From contig OZ017751.1 of assembly GCA_963969365.1 (NCBI GenBank), forward strand, positions 496,001 to 560,000: a DNA stretch of 64,000 bases, in the 5' to 3' direction. The translations under genes were made by a program, and so were the position numbers. The notes under the pieces were generated by a model. It saw only the letters and a list, made by a program, of their open reading frames with translations, was not told where the DNA came from and did not search any database. Shown piece by piece: positions 1-12,264 of this stretch (position 1 is its first letter; each line of letters opens with the position of its first letter). Source of the stretch: Asterochloris sp. CNOR1. Lineage: Eukaryota > Chlorophyta > Trebouxiophyceae > Trebouxiales > Trebouxiaceae.

Positions 1-699
1 GTCAGCATCAGGTAAGCATGTTGCCACTTGATGCTGTTGCCTGCCCTGGTACGGCGCAGAGGAAATAGCCCTCCATCAAAGTTGAGCCTTCCTTGCGCTG
101 CAGCATGGGCAAGAGACATTCCATTGGAAGCCTTTGGCCCAGAGCAGGAGGCCGTGCTGACTGCACCCACAGCCACACATTTGTATTGCATGCGCCGCCT
201 GCAGGGGCGCGGTGCCTTGACGGTAAGCGAGTGATGGTGGTGGTGTGAGAGGCAGGTGCACATGTTGGCACACAGTGCTTGTTGCCATTGACTGAGTGAT
301 GCATGGTTCTGAGAGGCCCTCAGCCTGAGGCCACCGTATGTTGTGACTGCACCCTCAGCCACAAACCTGTCCAGCATGTAGTTCGCACAAGGATGGCTCC
401 CTTTAGGCAGGCACTGAGGTGAAAGCTTGCAATGGTAGAGTGCTAAGGCTGCTTACTATTGGAGGCTCCTCGCAGCAGGTGCTGCTGATGCTGTCTGTTA
501 TATGTTGCAGGCTGCACCCAAGTCTTGGAGCAGCAGTTTCAGGATGTGGGTGGCGAGATTACTAGGGGGAAAGCAAGGATGAAGGTGCTGAGGATAACCA
601 AGCCAGAGGGTTGGGAGGATGAGCTTGCATACCTGCGTAAAAAGGACAAGCAGCTCCTTGAGAAGGAGCTCCTGTTGCTGCGCAAGTCAGACACTTGAG
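1..699 (+). CDS. 3' part of an unidentified gene running in from the left edge
   Basis: Positions 1-11 look like the end of an exon followed by the donor GTAAGC. A second exon ends near 222 (donor GTAAGC at 223) and reads a stretch around GPEQEAVLTAPTATHLYC. The last exon begins after a TGCAG acceptor near 510 and stops at 697-699 with a charged, helix-prone tail (LAYLRKKDKQLLEKELLLL). I do not recognise the family. The gene ends about 160 bp before the left end of the recombinase element, so it may simply be the neighbour of the insertion. Exon joins are inferred from splice consensus and open frame only. Confidence 0.4.
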
Positions 700-862
700 T
701 GCAGTCAGTGTGCTGGTCCAGCAATGAGTGCTTCATGCTGTCTAAGTCCTGTAGCCTCACAACCTGTGTGTGGCCTGGGTTGTGAGTGTTTGTTAACCTA
801 CAGCTGGTCGATTGCTGTGCATGGAGATTGCAATATGTACTGCTACATTGCATCCAGGCACT
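700..862. other. flank between the partial gene and the element's left end
   Basis: No gene seen. This is probably the 3' untranslated region of the left-edge gene, followed directly by the TAGGTCACA core of the recombinase element. Confidence 0.4.
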
Positions 863-900
863 TAGGTCACAATATCACAGGCCATGTGACACCCTGCAAC
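863..900 (+). repeat. left end of recombinase element: core plus inverted subterminal repeat
   Basis: Core TAGGTCACA at 863-871, a 9-bp gap, then GCCATGTGACACCCTGCAAC at 881-900. The reverse complement of 16369-16388 matches this 20-mer at 19 of 20 positions, and the equivalent site of copy 2 (22690-22709) matches at about 16 of 20. Confidence 0.6.
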
Positions 901-1140
901 TCAGTCCTAAGTCTTGACCTAAGATCAATATTCCATGCATCTGTCACTGCATTCTGCAGGCCAGCGCAGTAGCCGGCAGCGCACTGCAACTGCTGCAAAG
1001 GTCTGTTGCCATATTTCTGCTTGTGAATGCAGGTGTCCTTTCAGCCTGTGAGGTATGTTTGCTTGTATTGCAGGGGCCAGCATGAGGGGTGCTGGCAGGC
1101 AGCGCCTTGCACTATGACAAAACAAGGGCCTGAGCCCTCA

Positions 1141-4100
1141 TTATGCATGAAATAAGCTGTGTGTGAGGGAGCAGCATGGCGCTTTCCAATCTGAGTCAGT
1201 GCATACAGTCTCAGGTGTGTCAGGCTCACTGAGTTCGTCATGTGGAGCTGCCTCTTCATTGTCCAAAAAATTGTCAGGGCCAACAGGCCAGTGTGGCACA
1301 TGCACCATGAAAGTTTTGACCCATGCAAGCACCTCCCTTTTCTGTGGGAAGTCTGACAGCACATCCAGGCCGAAAGGCTCGATGTCAGGTCTCAGCTTCT
1401 GGATGCTGTACTGCGTTGATATGGCATCTGCAGCTTGGGCGACCACAACACGCTGATATGGGCGTTGCGTCACCCCCTTTGGGAAGAAGATCTCCTTCCC
1501 GTCCAACTCGCTGAATTTCATTCTGCGCAGGGCCTCAGTGGCATGTAGTCTGCATGCAGAGACATCCAAGCTGCAGAAGCTGGCAAGAAGGCGCTTGCTG
1601 TTGGCTGACTCACATGGTGTGCAAGATTCCTGTGACGTGCTGTCTGCACGCAGGGCCACAAATGCAGATAGCCATCCAACACATGAAAGTGGTCAACAAG
1701 GCTCCGCAAAGACATTGCCAAAAAAATCAACTCACCCTTTCTTGTTAGGTGTTCGATTGCCGTCCTTGTCAACCTTCTCACACAGCTCTGCGGGGCTTTT
1801 GTCCCACAGGTCCACACTGAGTACCCGAAAGCGGAGCACGCCCAGCGAGTCATGCTGCAGGCAGACCTTTCGCTGGTTCCAGGCCTGCGGCCGCAACACA
1901 CCTAGTGTTGAGTACCTTCCAAGGTTGCACAGAGCAAAAACAGCTGCAAGGTGGGGCCAGGACGACATCAACAAGTCAGTCCCTGCAAACCAGATCAAGC
2001 CAGCAACAGCTACATACCTGGTGTGAGGTGGACATCAACGCTTGACATCAGCATTGCAGAGCAGGACCAGCTAAACATGTGCAAGGTGGGGCCAGTCAAA
2101 GTTACCTCCTCAATTCCTGCAAACCAGACCAAGCCATTGCGAATGTCACTTCCAGGCGACAATACGCCGAAGCTTACCGCCTCTGCAGGCTGCAGGAACA
2201 GTGTGGAGCAGTAAGAAAAATGCAGCCTTCAGGAGCAGATCAAGAAGACCTGCACAAGACTGCCCCATATGAAGCATTGCAGAAGATGTGAACTGAACGC
2301 AGTCCAATGGCATTGCCAGCATTTTGCCTGTAGAGAGAGAAGCGCAAGAGCTGGCTCACACGATAGCTCTTGGGGAATAGATGAGCAGCCACAGTGCCTC
2401 CGCTGACCATGACCTCCCAGGTCACTTGGCAACGCACATATCGCCTTTGAAATTGATCGCGTCCCATGTCCAGGCCATACAGCTGCATGAGGGCCAGGCA
2501 ATGCTGAGGAATTTGCCAAGAAGTCTGTGTTGAAAACAGTCCACCATGCTAGGACAAGAATCGACAAGCTGGGCTGCTGACATACCTCGATCAGGTCCTC
2601 CTTGAATTTGTCGGTTGAGGCTGCGCTGCCAGATGACGAGGCATCACACCATGGTGACATTTGCCTGATTTGAAAAGCTTGAATGTATGCCTGAGTCTGC
2701 AGCTGCTCATTCATATGCTGATTCACGTGCCTGCCACGCCTCATCTCCCGCCTGTTAAGCTGCAACTCCTTCCTGATGTCAGGGTCAGAGCTGCTGCCTG
2801 CACAACGACAGACTGGCTCGATTCAGTTGACTCCCACAGCAATCTTCCAGTGTCTCAGGGCAATGCTTAAATTCGGTGCAATCCGCGCCTTGCATCCAGC
2901 TCACATCCACCTCACCTTGAGGTGGAATACAGTGCACATCTCCCCTCAGCAGCCAGTCATCCTGGCAATCACATGCCTGTGCTGGGCAGAGGCTCCTACT
3001 GGCACTTTGCTGACTGCAGAGATACAGCAGCCATTGCACCTCCCCAAGCTCATACATGCACCTGGGCGCCACTTCAAGCAGCCACAGGCCATGCTGCTGG
3101 GCAGCCTGCAGTGGTGTCCCTTGCCATAGTTTCACTTCCACAATACTACAGCCCAGCAACTGTGCGCCTTTGCACTCACAGACCCCTGCAAACAAACAGC
3201 CTGAGCCTGGGCAGTTGGACCAGAGCCAGACCTCACTAGTGGCCTGGGACTCCATGGACAGTGCCACAAGCTTTAACGGTCCTGATGCACAGGGATTGGA
3301 GACTCAGCTCCCAGAGTCAAGCCATCCACAGCCATCACGTCAGCCATGTGCAGCGCCCGCCAGCAGGCAACCGTGAGCGGCACCTGTGCATGCCTGGACC
3401 GGACATCACTCTCAGCTGTGATGATACAGAGAAACACAGCAAAGCACCTGCAGACCTCACCTGTGGGCTGTAAATGAACCTCACCTGACGCCTGCCTGAT
3501 CTGTGCAAACAGATCCTCCGCGTGTTCCTTTCAGCCTGACTGCAAAAGCACCCTGTCCAGCTACAAAGATGAGTCAGACAACTGATGCCACCCCTTATGC
3601 AGGTGAAGCACAGTCCTCTGGAGACAGCCCCAGTCAAGGCACATCGCCTGCTGATACCTACTCAATGCATGACGACAATCTCTGGCGTGGTAGGACCATC
3701 GCGCTGGCAGCATCACAACTTGCAGCTCATGTGTGCAGCCCTGGTGGGGTGGACAGAGCAAGTGCCCCTGCATGCCCTTTGGGGCCTCCTCCCACCTTGG
3801 TGGCAGGGCCCTGGGCCGCCCGCAAGGCGCACCACTCGCTGGGTACGGCAGACCTTGCAGCCCTGCATGGGATCTGCACCTCCAGCCACCTGTTGCCTTT
3901 GGAACCTGAGTCTAGCAAGGCAGTCACCCTGAAGAGCGCCTCCCTAAGTGCACTGCATGCTGTTGACAGTTCCTGCAGCCCTAGTGCACAAGCTCACCTC
4001 CAGAGGCTGCTCAAGCAGCAGGCACCCCATTGCCCTCAGCTGTGGTGATGCAGACAAGTGCAGCAGAGCACCAGAGCAAATCATCTGTGGCAGTTGCCTA

Positions 4101-4424
4101 CCTGCTGCGTCTGCGAAGAATCGGTAATCTCCTAGGACAGGGTCTGTGCTGTCCTCTGTGACCACAGCGCCATTGCTGTCCTCCAGGCGGGCCTTTGGTG
4201 CTGCCCAGCGCCTTCAACAACATCCCCTCGCGGGTGTTAGCCTTGACCTTTGTCAGCTCCTCCTGTGTGTTTCCTCTGAAGACCTGGAAGAGCTGTGCCA
4301 TGGCAGCCTGCATGCATGGACTGCAACTGGCTTGAATGTGCCAGAGGCCAGGGAAGATCAGTGCTTGCCTCCTGCACACAAGCTCTGATGCCCGCATACA
4401 GTTTGCAAACAGCTGTGCAGACAT
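1141..4424 (-). CDS. unidentified multi-exon gene inside the recombinase element
   Basis: Several open stretches on the minus strand behave like exons of one gene: about 4424-4100, 3927-3730, 3267-2800, 2770-2585, 2488-2290, 1998-1740 and 1660-1141. The last one reads through segments such as FFPKGVTQRPYQRVVVAQAA and ends in an acidic tail (NEEAAPHDELSEPDTPE). An earlier exon reads MGRDQFQRRYVRCQVTWEV. I do not recognise any family, and no reverse transcriptase, DDE or helicase motif is visible. Near 4185 the reading frame appears to shift within one exon, so the copy may be decayed. A further coding-like stretch lies at 4809-4560. As it lies between the two element ends it is probably cargo of the element, but exon joins and the start codon are unresolved. 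Confidence 0.35.
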
Positions 4425-5416
4425 AGGAAGACAGCAACATTGGACGGCGCACCCACTGCAACAAGCTGTAAGCCCATGATCAGGACGAAAGCCAATATAT
4501 GATGAACTTCTGCAGGCAGTGGCCTGCCAGCACCTCCATTAATGCACATCAAGACTTGTCACCACCAGCAGACTGCTGTTCTATCATACTAACAAAAGAC
4601 TGCAGTATGTCCCCATGAGCAAATGGATGGATGCTGCAATTGATGCTGTGCACATGCCTGCATGCTGTGTAACTCCCCAAGAGGCTCTTGTGTGCACCCT
4701 CAGTGCACAGGCAGGCACGCCAGGCTGAGCCTATGACCATGCTGGACTCTGTAAAGCAAGACACACAAAAAGACAGTGTCATGACAGCCACCAACAGCAT
4801 GCACCTCACCCCTGCAAGGCGAGCTGTTCAGCGAGTCTCTTGACAACAGTGCTGCTGGCCCGTGACCTGCTGCCCCAGAACAGCCTGCAGCAAGAACACT
4901 AGTCATGTGAGGTGTGCCAGCAGAACGCAGTCACAGGCCACCGGGGACTGAGCCACTGGATGGTGCTGCACCATTGCTGATGCGCACCTCCCTCAGTGCA
5001 CACCAGTTGTCTTTGTTTGGCTACTTCAAGCGAATTGATGCAACCAGGCCTTACAGGTCACTCGTTTCGAATTCGGATTCCCGACCTAATTGCTAGGCCC
5101 ATAAACCCTAGCGCGCCAAAGTGCCCTGGATCGACCTTCATGCAGCACTACCAGGTACCATCTGTTGAGTACAGCAGCTACATCAACCATGTCATCAGCC
5201 TGGGGCTGGCTGAGGACTACATAGCACAACTGCGTGCCAGCTGCTTCCCCAAACAGCCCACCTTCCCTCAGAGCGGCTATTGGTCAAGCCCTCAGACACC
5301 TGTCTGGACTGGTGGATGATCTCCAGCCGGTGCCGGCTGGTGTGCACAGTTTAGAGACTTGGGGCCAGCAGAATGGAGCACCAGTCTCAGAAAGAGCAGT
5401 TGGCTTGGCAGCAGCC

Positions 5417-7157
5417 ATGCCTGACATGCCTGAGGAGGAAGCTCGAATTCTACGCATCACCCAGGGGATCAATGCGCGTCATGCTGCAGCTAAGCCACAG
5501 AACACAGTCCAGGCTGAAAAGTCTGCTGCCAAGCTCTGGAAGGTAGGCACCGCATGGCCTTACTGAGTAAGTTACCACCTGTTCTCATGGCGCCCTTGAG
5601 GCTTCCAAGGCCATGTCACTGACACACATGTGGTCCTGCAGACATACTGTGAGCAGGAGGCGCACCGGTACCCTGATGGCGACCTCATGTCTCAGGCCAA
5701 GATTCTTGAGTTCTCGGTGTGGCTTGTGGATGAGGCAGTGCAGCAGAATGGGGCTCGCTACTCGTTCAGCAGCGTGGGGTGAGAGGCCACTCCACTGCTG
5801 TGTCTGAGCTGCGCTCATATCTTGCCCTCCCCAACTTTGGCCTGGTGCATGCAGTGATTATCTGTGCCACCTCAAGGAAGTCCGCAGAGAGCAGTACTCT
5901 CAGGGCCGCATCACCTCGGATGTACCTGCACCTCTGGAGATCCAGGCAGTTAGGGACTTGGTCCGTGCACGTGGCAGGGAGATGCAGGCTGAGAACCTCA
6001 ATGCGCAAGTGGCAGCTCAGGTGGGTAACGACCTGGTCAGAGCGTCTTGTGCAAACAGAGTGGTGGCGTGTCTGACACCAGCTTGTTGCTTAAATCTGCA
6101 GGTGGATGCCGCACTGAGCGCAGGGCAGCTTCGCCAGTCCCTGCAGGCAGCGTTCCAGCAGAAGCAGTGGCAGTGGGCCTTTCTGCTGAGGATGGCAATG
6201 ACGTTCATGCCAGCCACATTAGGCCGCTCTGATGACCTGCGCAAGCTTCCCTGGAGCTGCCTGGCACTGCGGACGCAGGACAGTGTGGGCCCAGCGCCCT
6301 CTGTGGCAATTCTCTTTGGCAGCATGCAGGGGAAGACTGTGAAGCCTGGGCAAGTAGATATTCCTGGTGTCGTGAGGTATGCGCATTCTTGCTGTCAGAC
6401 GCAGTTGGGCGGTGTGCTGCAGTGTGCATTGTATCACAATGCCTCTTCTGCCACAGGTACCGAGACCATCGCATCTGTCCTCAGGCAGCGCTGGCCGACC
6501 TGGCTGTCGCCACCTTCCACCGGGGCATCAAACTTGAGGAACTGGCCAAGTTCATTGTTGCCGCCCCTAGCATGCAGGGGAACCAGTTCATGACTGGAGA
6601 GACCCTCAACGTTCACCTTCGGCAGGCGTTTGAATTTGCTGGTGAGCCAGTGCGTCAATGCTGCAGCTTTTGGACATGGCTGTCGATGAAAATTGTGGCT
6701 TGCTACACTGCAGGCGTGCCCTGTGGCAGGCTTGATGGTTACTCTGCCAAAGGCGAAGTCAGCCACAAGTTCAAGAAGCATGGTGTGGAGGCAGCTAAGA
6801 GCGTGGGCATCAACAAAGCGGAGATCAAGATGGCGGCAAGGTGGGCAACTCTGGCCATGCTGTGCATTCTGAACAGAGTTGTCCCCAGCTGACCAGTTCT
6901 GTGCCTTGCAGGCATGAGTCTGACACCACAGACCTGTACTGCATCTTTGACCCGGACACAGCCCACAGGCTGGCTGGTTGGGGACGGGACTGGCACGAGA
7001 ATCATCGTTTGGGCCAGGCTGATTTTGAGGTAAGGTCATTGCAGTGCCAATGCTTCTCACGCAGATCACCAAGATTGGGGAAGGGGGGGACTTTTCCACT
7101 TGTGTTCTGCAGGCTGAGGAGGATGTGCTGGAATCGATGATCTGCATTCCCGCGTAA
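5417..7157 (+). CDS. tyrosine recombinase, Crypton/Ndc10-like
   Basis: Exons 2-8 join in phase without a break: 5642-5778, 5855-6020, 6102-6376, 6457-6641, 6714-6840, 6912-7029 and 7113-7157. Exon 1 ends at 5542; the first ATG in that frame is 5417, although coding-like sequence in another frame starts at 5142. The protein has an N-terminal helical core-binding part (TYCEQEAHRYPDGDLMSQAK) and a catalytic part with the first arginine in TLGRSDDLRKLPW, a lysine hairpin (QGKTVKPGQ), a modified HxxR box (VSHKFKKHGVEAAKSVGI) and a C-terminal Tyr/Trp segment (DLYCIFDPDTAHRLAGW). This order resembles the Ndc10/DUF3504-type recombinases of Cryptons, which cut and rejoin DNA through a tyrosine. Lysine replaces the second catalytic arginine, so activity is uncertain. 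The family assignment comes from motif pattern, not from a search. The 3' end converges on the minus-strand gene at 7488. Confidence 0.65.
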
Positions 7158-7487
7158 CCCTTTCCTCTGGGCCAATCAGACATTTCTGGCTAGCCACTGC
7201 ACAACAAAGTTTCACTACACTTGAACTCCACTTGAAGACATCAACCTGAGGGCTCCAGCCTGACCAGAACATGTCACACATGTGGTGGCTTTTTTGGACC
7301 TGACACTGGCTACACTTGAATCCCTGGTGGCAAAAGAGGACCTCCTGGGGGCTTGAAAAGGGCTACACCCGCACAATCTGTGCATCTGTTACAAAGTCAT
7401 ACGGTGTGGGTACGTGGGTGCGCTTTCGACACCTGTGCTGTGGTACGGTGATTCAAACAACTTCATGATCATGTGAACAAGCTTGCA
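7158..7487. other. intergenic spacer between convergent element genes
   Basis: No open frame of note. The stretch is conserved in copy 2 (about 21131-21450), including the blocks CTCTGGGCCAAT and CACTACACTTGAAC, so it belongs to the element. It probably holds both 3' untranslated regions. Confidence 0.5.
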
Positions 7488-8565
7488 TCATCTGGCCTTC
7501 ATCACATCAGCAAGAACAGCTGCCGGCAGATTATAAGTGACACATGACCTTACTGGCGCATGACCAGCCGTCCATCCAGGAGGTGGGTAGTCCTCGAACA
7601 GATTGATGAATGCCTCCTCATAGTGCTGCCTCAGCTTGGCGATTGCAAGGTTGCCATGTCCAGATTGCAACTTCCTGACAGGCTGAAGAAGCCTGAATCG
7701 ATAAAGTCAGAAGGGTGCGCCTCTACAAAGTCATGAGCAACCACCAGTGACTCCTCCTGCAGGCTTCCGTTGGGGCCTTGCAGGTACTTCATGGAGCGCT
7801 TCCGCTGGACAGTCTGCTGCTCCTTTGGGAGGGCCTTGAACTCGTCTTCATTATAGGCAGGGTTGCAAATCAGGTTTCCTTCCTGAAGCTTTGGCACTTT
7901 GCCAAAAGAGCTCTTGGCCAACACCCTTGGCAAGGCGCTCTTTGTGCAACCCACACTCTCTGCGGCAGCTTCCAGCAGACGCTGGAACTCGTCATACGTC
8001 TTGCACTGCAACTCTGGAGTTCCTGCCTTGATAGCTGCTGTGGCCACCTGCACCGCAGTGCCTTGTTGCCCAGCACCATTTCTGGCGCCTCCATGCGAGA
8101 TCTCCCACTCTCCACCACACATGAACTCCACTGTCCTGTGCTCAGGATCCTTTGGGCGATGATTCTCATGGTCGTTGTTGTTCAAGTACAGCGACCTGTA
8201 GTCGCCAAGCCCCTTCAGGCCGTGAGCTGGTCCAGCATCTGCTTTCAACTCATTGAACATCTCGACCTCCACAGACCCAGTCTCTGTGCCAAAGATGAGT
8301 GCCATGGAGTCAGCAATACGGGCGTTTGACAGCGCTCTTGGTCTTGGGAGCCTCAGACATCACTAGGAAATGGACATGGTCATTGCCCGGCTTGTGGTGA
8401 AGGGTGCCCGATTACTTCTTTATTTTGTGTCCAAAGACATTCTTCAGAGCTGCCACGCTCTGCTGCGAGCCCTGGGGCAGCAGGTCTTCATTGATGGTGA
8501 TATGGTTGACAACAATCTCAAATTTGCAGTCTTGCCTCTTGCTGCTGCCTGGCTTAGACTTCATC
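7488..8565 (-). pseudogene. element companion gene of unknown function, copy 1 (interrupted)
   Basis: Reads on the minus strand as a protein of about 350 residues with segments FNELKADAGP, LKGLGDYRSLYLNNNDH, EHRTVEFMCGG, MKYLQGPNGSL and a C-terminus NLPAAVLADVMKAR. The same protein is encoded by copy 2 at 21451-22530, clearly homologous over its whole length. Copy 1 has about three interruptions relative to copy 2, so it is not a working gene as it stands. The N-terminal third (KKYSGTFLHKAG, then QVHFLVMSEAPKTKSAVKARI in copy 2) vaguely recalls the fold order of small replication initiators, but no HUH motif or Tyr box can be shown and I do not claim it. Its constant position facing the recombinase gene suggests a role in the element's life cycle. 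Confidence 0.5.
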
Positions 8566-8701
8566 CTGACCTGCCTTCCTATGGAGTGAGACTGAAAAGC
8601 TCTAGGTAGGCACACAGGCCTAAGCTCATTGATATGGACTTCAAACACTCTCAAGAAGTCTTCCGGTGGGCATGAACACCGTGACCAGGCTCTGTCGCGG
8701 A

Positions 8702-8707
8702 GCAGGC
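8702..8707 (+). repeat. target-site duplication, left side of the palindrome
   Basis: GCAGGC here and again at 16346-16351 brackets the palindrome. The uninterrupted equivalent in copy 2 reads GCGGAGCAGGCC (near 22660-22672), so the palindrome appears to have split this site. Because of overlapping bases the true duplication is 4 to 6 bp. Confidence 0.55.
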
Positions 8708-11700
8708 AGGTAGGATCCAACCTGGCTTCCCGTATATTCGCGCATTCTTTCCCAGGGCAAACGGGGTTAAACCTACGAATTTCGCTGAAGCCGGGCACCT
8801 CCCCCATCTGCTGTCCCGTGAGACTTCCTCAAACATCGTCAAAAATCGTTGGAAGTGACCTGCTGACTCCTCTCTCACTGCTTTCTGCAGGTCCCTTCAG
8901 GGCCCCAGTTTTATTCACTTCTAAGGGCTACAGAAGGCTCAAGTAAACGTCTGTCACGCAATGTGTACAGGGACTAAGCACTGCAATATGTGCCAGCAAG
9001 TATCTGTCATGCAAAGGAAGCTTCTCAGCCTTCCACTCTGCAATGAGCGCATGGTAGACCTCCCTCTTGTACTCTTTCTGCAGCAGATATGAACACACCA
9101 CCAGCAGCAGGTATTTGGATGTACGTGGGAGTCAGACAACAGCAGCCAACTCATCCAGCAATGGGAGGGTCTCCCCGTCGCAGCTTACTAGCCACTCTCT
9201 CATGCTCCAAGCTCACCTTAGCAGCACACTGCCTGCAGAACTGGGCTGGGCCTCCCTCATGGCAACAGTTGAAACCTTTGACACAGGGTACCCAGGTCTG
9301 GGAGCCAGGGCCCTCCTGATCAATCCACTTCTTGCTGCACTTGCAGCACTACAGCCAATAGTGATGCATGAATGGGTTGCAGCAGCGCTGGAGGCCTGCA
9401 GCAAGCTGCAAACAGAAACACACCTCAAGCTTCCACATCTCCCAATATGGCCCCTTCCTGTCAGGAGTGAGCATCAGGCTTCTCCACAATCTCTACTCCT
9501 GCCCCACCTCTGTCACCCCCAAAGCTTTCAGCATTGGCATCAGCCGCAGCTATGGCAGTGGCAGCCCTGCTCCTCTGTAGGATTCAGCTGATGCCTCACT
9601 GAAGCTTGCAGAAAACAGCCAGGGACCACAGCCACAGACCTCACACACCCTTTTGGGCTTCACATGCTCGGATTCACTGCCAGTGTCTCTGCCTCTCCTG
9701 CCCCTCCTTGCCTGTGGGTGCAACCGCTGTTCCTTCCGGCTGAAGCAGCACACACAACAACGCCACAGCTGGTGAGCTGGGGCGGAGTTCTGGCATCCGC
9801 AGGGTAAACGGCCGAAAAATACTATAAGAGTAAGCTCAAGAAACCCCTTGGAGGTCCTGGGACTCGGGTGCGCTACCACAGCCACTATTGGTCGCGACAG
9901 CGTGCAATCATACTGGGAGGGCCTTTCGACCCTCTGCAGGAGAAGGTGCAGCACCTGACCTGGGGCTGTAAGCATGTGCCTGCACAGCAAGCATCGATGC
10001 TTGTGGAAAGGCTCGCATGTCACTGCACACTGTGATTCCGCTGCAAATGCCTGGGAGCCCACAGTCCTGGCAGCTTGCAGCGTGTCCTGTACTGCAGGCG
10101 ACAGTGGTCCTGCAGGAGCTGACCAGTAGCGAGGCCAGCAGCACCACACAGGCTTTCTCGTGCAGGAGCAGGCTGTCAGGTCTCCTGCCTGTCCCTACCA
10201 GAGTGAGTGGAGGTCTGCACCATGGGGCCCTGCTTTGTCACAGCCACTCTAAAAGCTGAGGGCCTCAGCACCTCCTTGGGGCAGTTCTGTGAGGCATCAG
10301 AATGCATCTTGGTTCAGCAGTCCACTGACTGGACAATCTCCACATTGCATGCACATCTTGCAGAGTATGGACACTGATAGATGCTCCACAGCTCGCTCAG
10401 TCTGTCATCACTGATCATTCTGACTGCACTGATCAGTCTGAAAACACTGGCTGATCTGACTGCACTGGTATGCTGCAGAGACGGTGCTGCGCGCTCACAA
10501 GGTGGCATCTCTGCAGGCCCTGGATGCCTGGAGGCCCTGTGTGTCCTGTCTCCTCTTTCACGCTTCATGACATGTGTCATTTGCAACGTGCAGTGAGCGA
10601 CGGTGTGTGCAAGCGCCCCATGATTGCGCCTGACTGGTGCCAGCCATGGGGCCATCTGTGTCCTCAGTTGCTTGGGCAGATGGAACAGCTGATTCAGCTG
10701 GTGAAGACAGTGGATGTCGTGCTCCTGCTGCAGGCCAGTCATGGTCACGATCCAGGAGGTCATTGCCCGCACTGGCTTGCCACCTGACAGCATGCAGCGG
10801 CTCTCCAGGGTGATGCGCCAGTACGGCTATGCAGAAGGCGATACGGTGGGGATAGAGGTGCAGAGGATGACGCAGGAGAGGCTTGAGGCAGCGGCGAGGG
10901 CAGAAGAGTTGGTACCTCCACTGACCTTGAGGGAAATAGACGCTCTGCTAGTTTCAGCAGGTAAGCGTGTGATGATTGAGAGGAAGATGTCTTGAACTTC
11001 CATGCTGCGTTCCCATCAGGGGCGAGCGGTAGTACCCTGAGGTTGCTGTTGGCAAAGGCTGACCTGATAGCTGAAGTGAGTCTGCCTGGGCAGCAGTCTA
11101 CGCTTTGTCGACCATATCTGGCTCTGGAAGGCAGTGCTCTGCAGGTGGACATCAGCCTCCGCCCCAGTACACCATGACATCTGCGACCTGGCTGAGGTGG
11201 TGCTGCTTGTTTGCAGGGGCAGCCCCAGACCAGGTGCCCGGGGAGAGGCTTCCTCAGTCTCCAGGTGGGAATGACTCTGCAGCCTCCCTGTGGTATCCAT
11301 CACAGCCCTTTCAGATCAGAGCCAGCAACCTGCAGCTGCCTAGCAACATTCCACTGACTTGTCCAGTCCCCCACTTGCACCAACCAGTGCTGGTCAGCCT
11401 GTGAAGCGCAGTGTCGCATGAGAAGGCCTCCTGCATGACCGCACCAGTCCTGCACTGCTTGGGGATGTGACTGAACTGCACAGCTCGACCCTGCATCACC
11501 CAAAAGGCAGCGCTGCATATGAATCCTGCAGAGCGTTGGGGGTGGGATGGTGCTCAGCGACTCCACAACGCTGCAACGGTTGATGTTGCTGCTGTTGAGG
11601 TGCAAGGCTGTCAGGGTGGAGCCACGCCCTGATCGCAGGGAGAATGCAAGCTGGTCTGTGGGCCCACAGGCAGCCTGCAGCGCCAGCCTTGCTGCTGGCC

Positions 11701-12264
11701 TGCAACTCACCGCTTTTTCGTCTTGCCCTGCAGGAGGAACCGATGGTGCTGGTGGCGCAGGAGTCGCCGCCCCTGCAGGTGTGCAAACAGGTCTTTGCCT
11801 GCTGCGATGCTGCTCCAGCTCTGCTTGATGTGTTTGGCACGTAGGTGTCGCTCTGGCTGCTGTCATCCATCCCCAGATATGACTGCATTGTCCTGCACTC
11901 CCAGGCATATGATTGCACTGGCCAGCCAACTCCCTCCCACTCTGCAACCTGCTCAGCAGCTTGCAGCACGCGTAAGCTGTTATGCATGTGCAGGGGTGTC
12001 AACATCAGCTGCTTCCGCAAGCTCAGACAGTGGCATCGAAGAGGCCCTGCGCGTGGTCGCAAACCACATGGGAGAGCAGAGCCGCCTGCAGGCCCAGCTG
12101 GCAGCTCAGCAGCACAGCAGCAATGCTACCATCAACGAAACACTCATCCAGATCAAGCAGCAGATGGGCGGCCGTCTGACCAGGTCGGACCCTCACTCTA
12201 GCACAGAGGTCAATGCCCCAACCTCCTCGCGTGGCAGTGATGCCCACATGGATGACAACAGTCC
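8708..12264 (+). repeat. left arm of the palindrome
   Basis: Reverse complement of 12793-16345 over about 3.56 kb. I found only a handful of differences by eye: a 3-nt indel near 9136, a single-base indel near 9320 and a single substitution near 9752. Long open frames repeat exactly in mirror orientation, for example 9550-10149 (-) and 14908-15507 (+), which differ by one residue. Confidence 0.85.
8928..10149 (-). CDS. unknown cysteine-rich reading frame, left arm
   Basis: Mirror copy of the gene at 14908-16125. Read toward the outer end, it includes a zinc-ribbon-like block with spaced cysteines (VKGFNCCHEGGPAQFCRQCA), then after a short intron a helical stretch (KEYKREVYHALIAEWKAEKL) and a stop at 8928. 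An upstream 199-residue open frame (10149-9550) contains KPKRVCEVCGCGP. It is not recognised; cysteine clusters of this kind are common in DNA-binding or transposase tails, which is only a hint. Exon joins upstream of about 9330 are uncertain. Confidence 0.35.

Noticed and set aside
5040-5110. tRNA-like TTCGAATTC motif
   Set aside because: No acceptor stem or D/anticodon arms can be paired around it.
7488-8565. Companion protein as a HUH replication initiator
   Set aside because: Only a vague order of strands; no HUH pair and no catalytic tyrosine motif could be placed.
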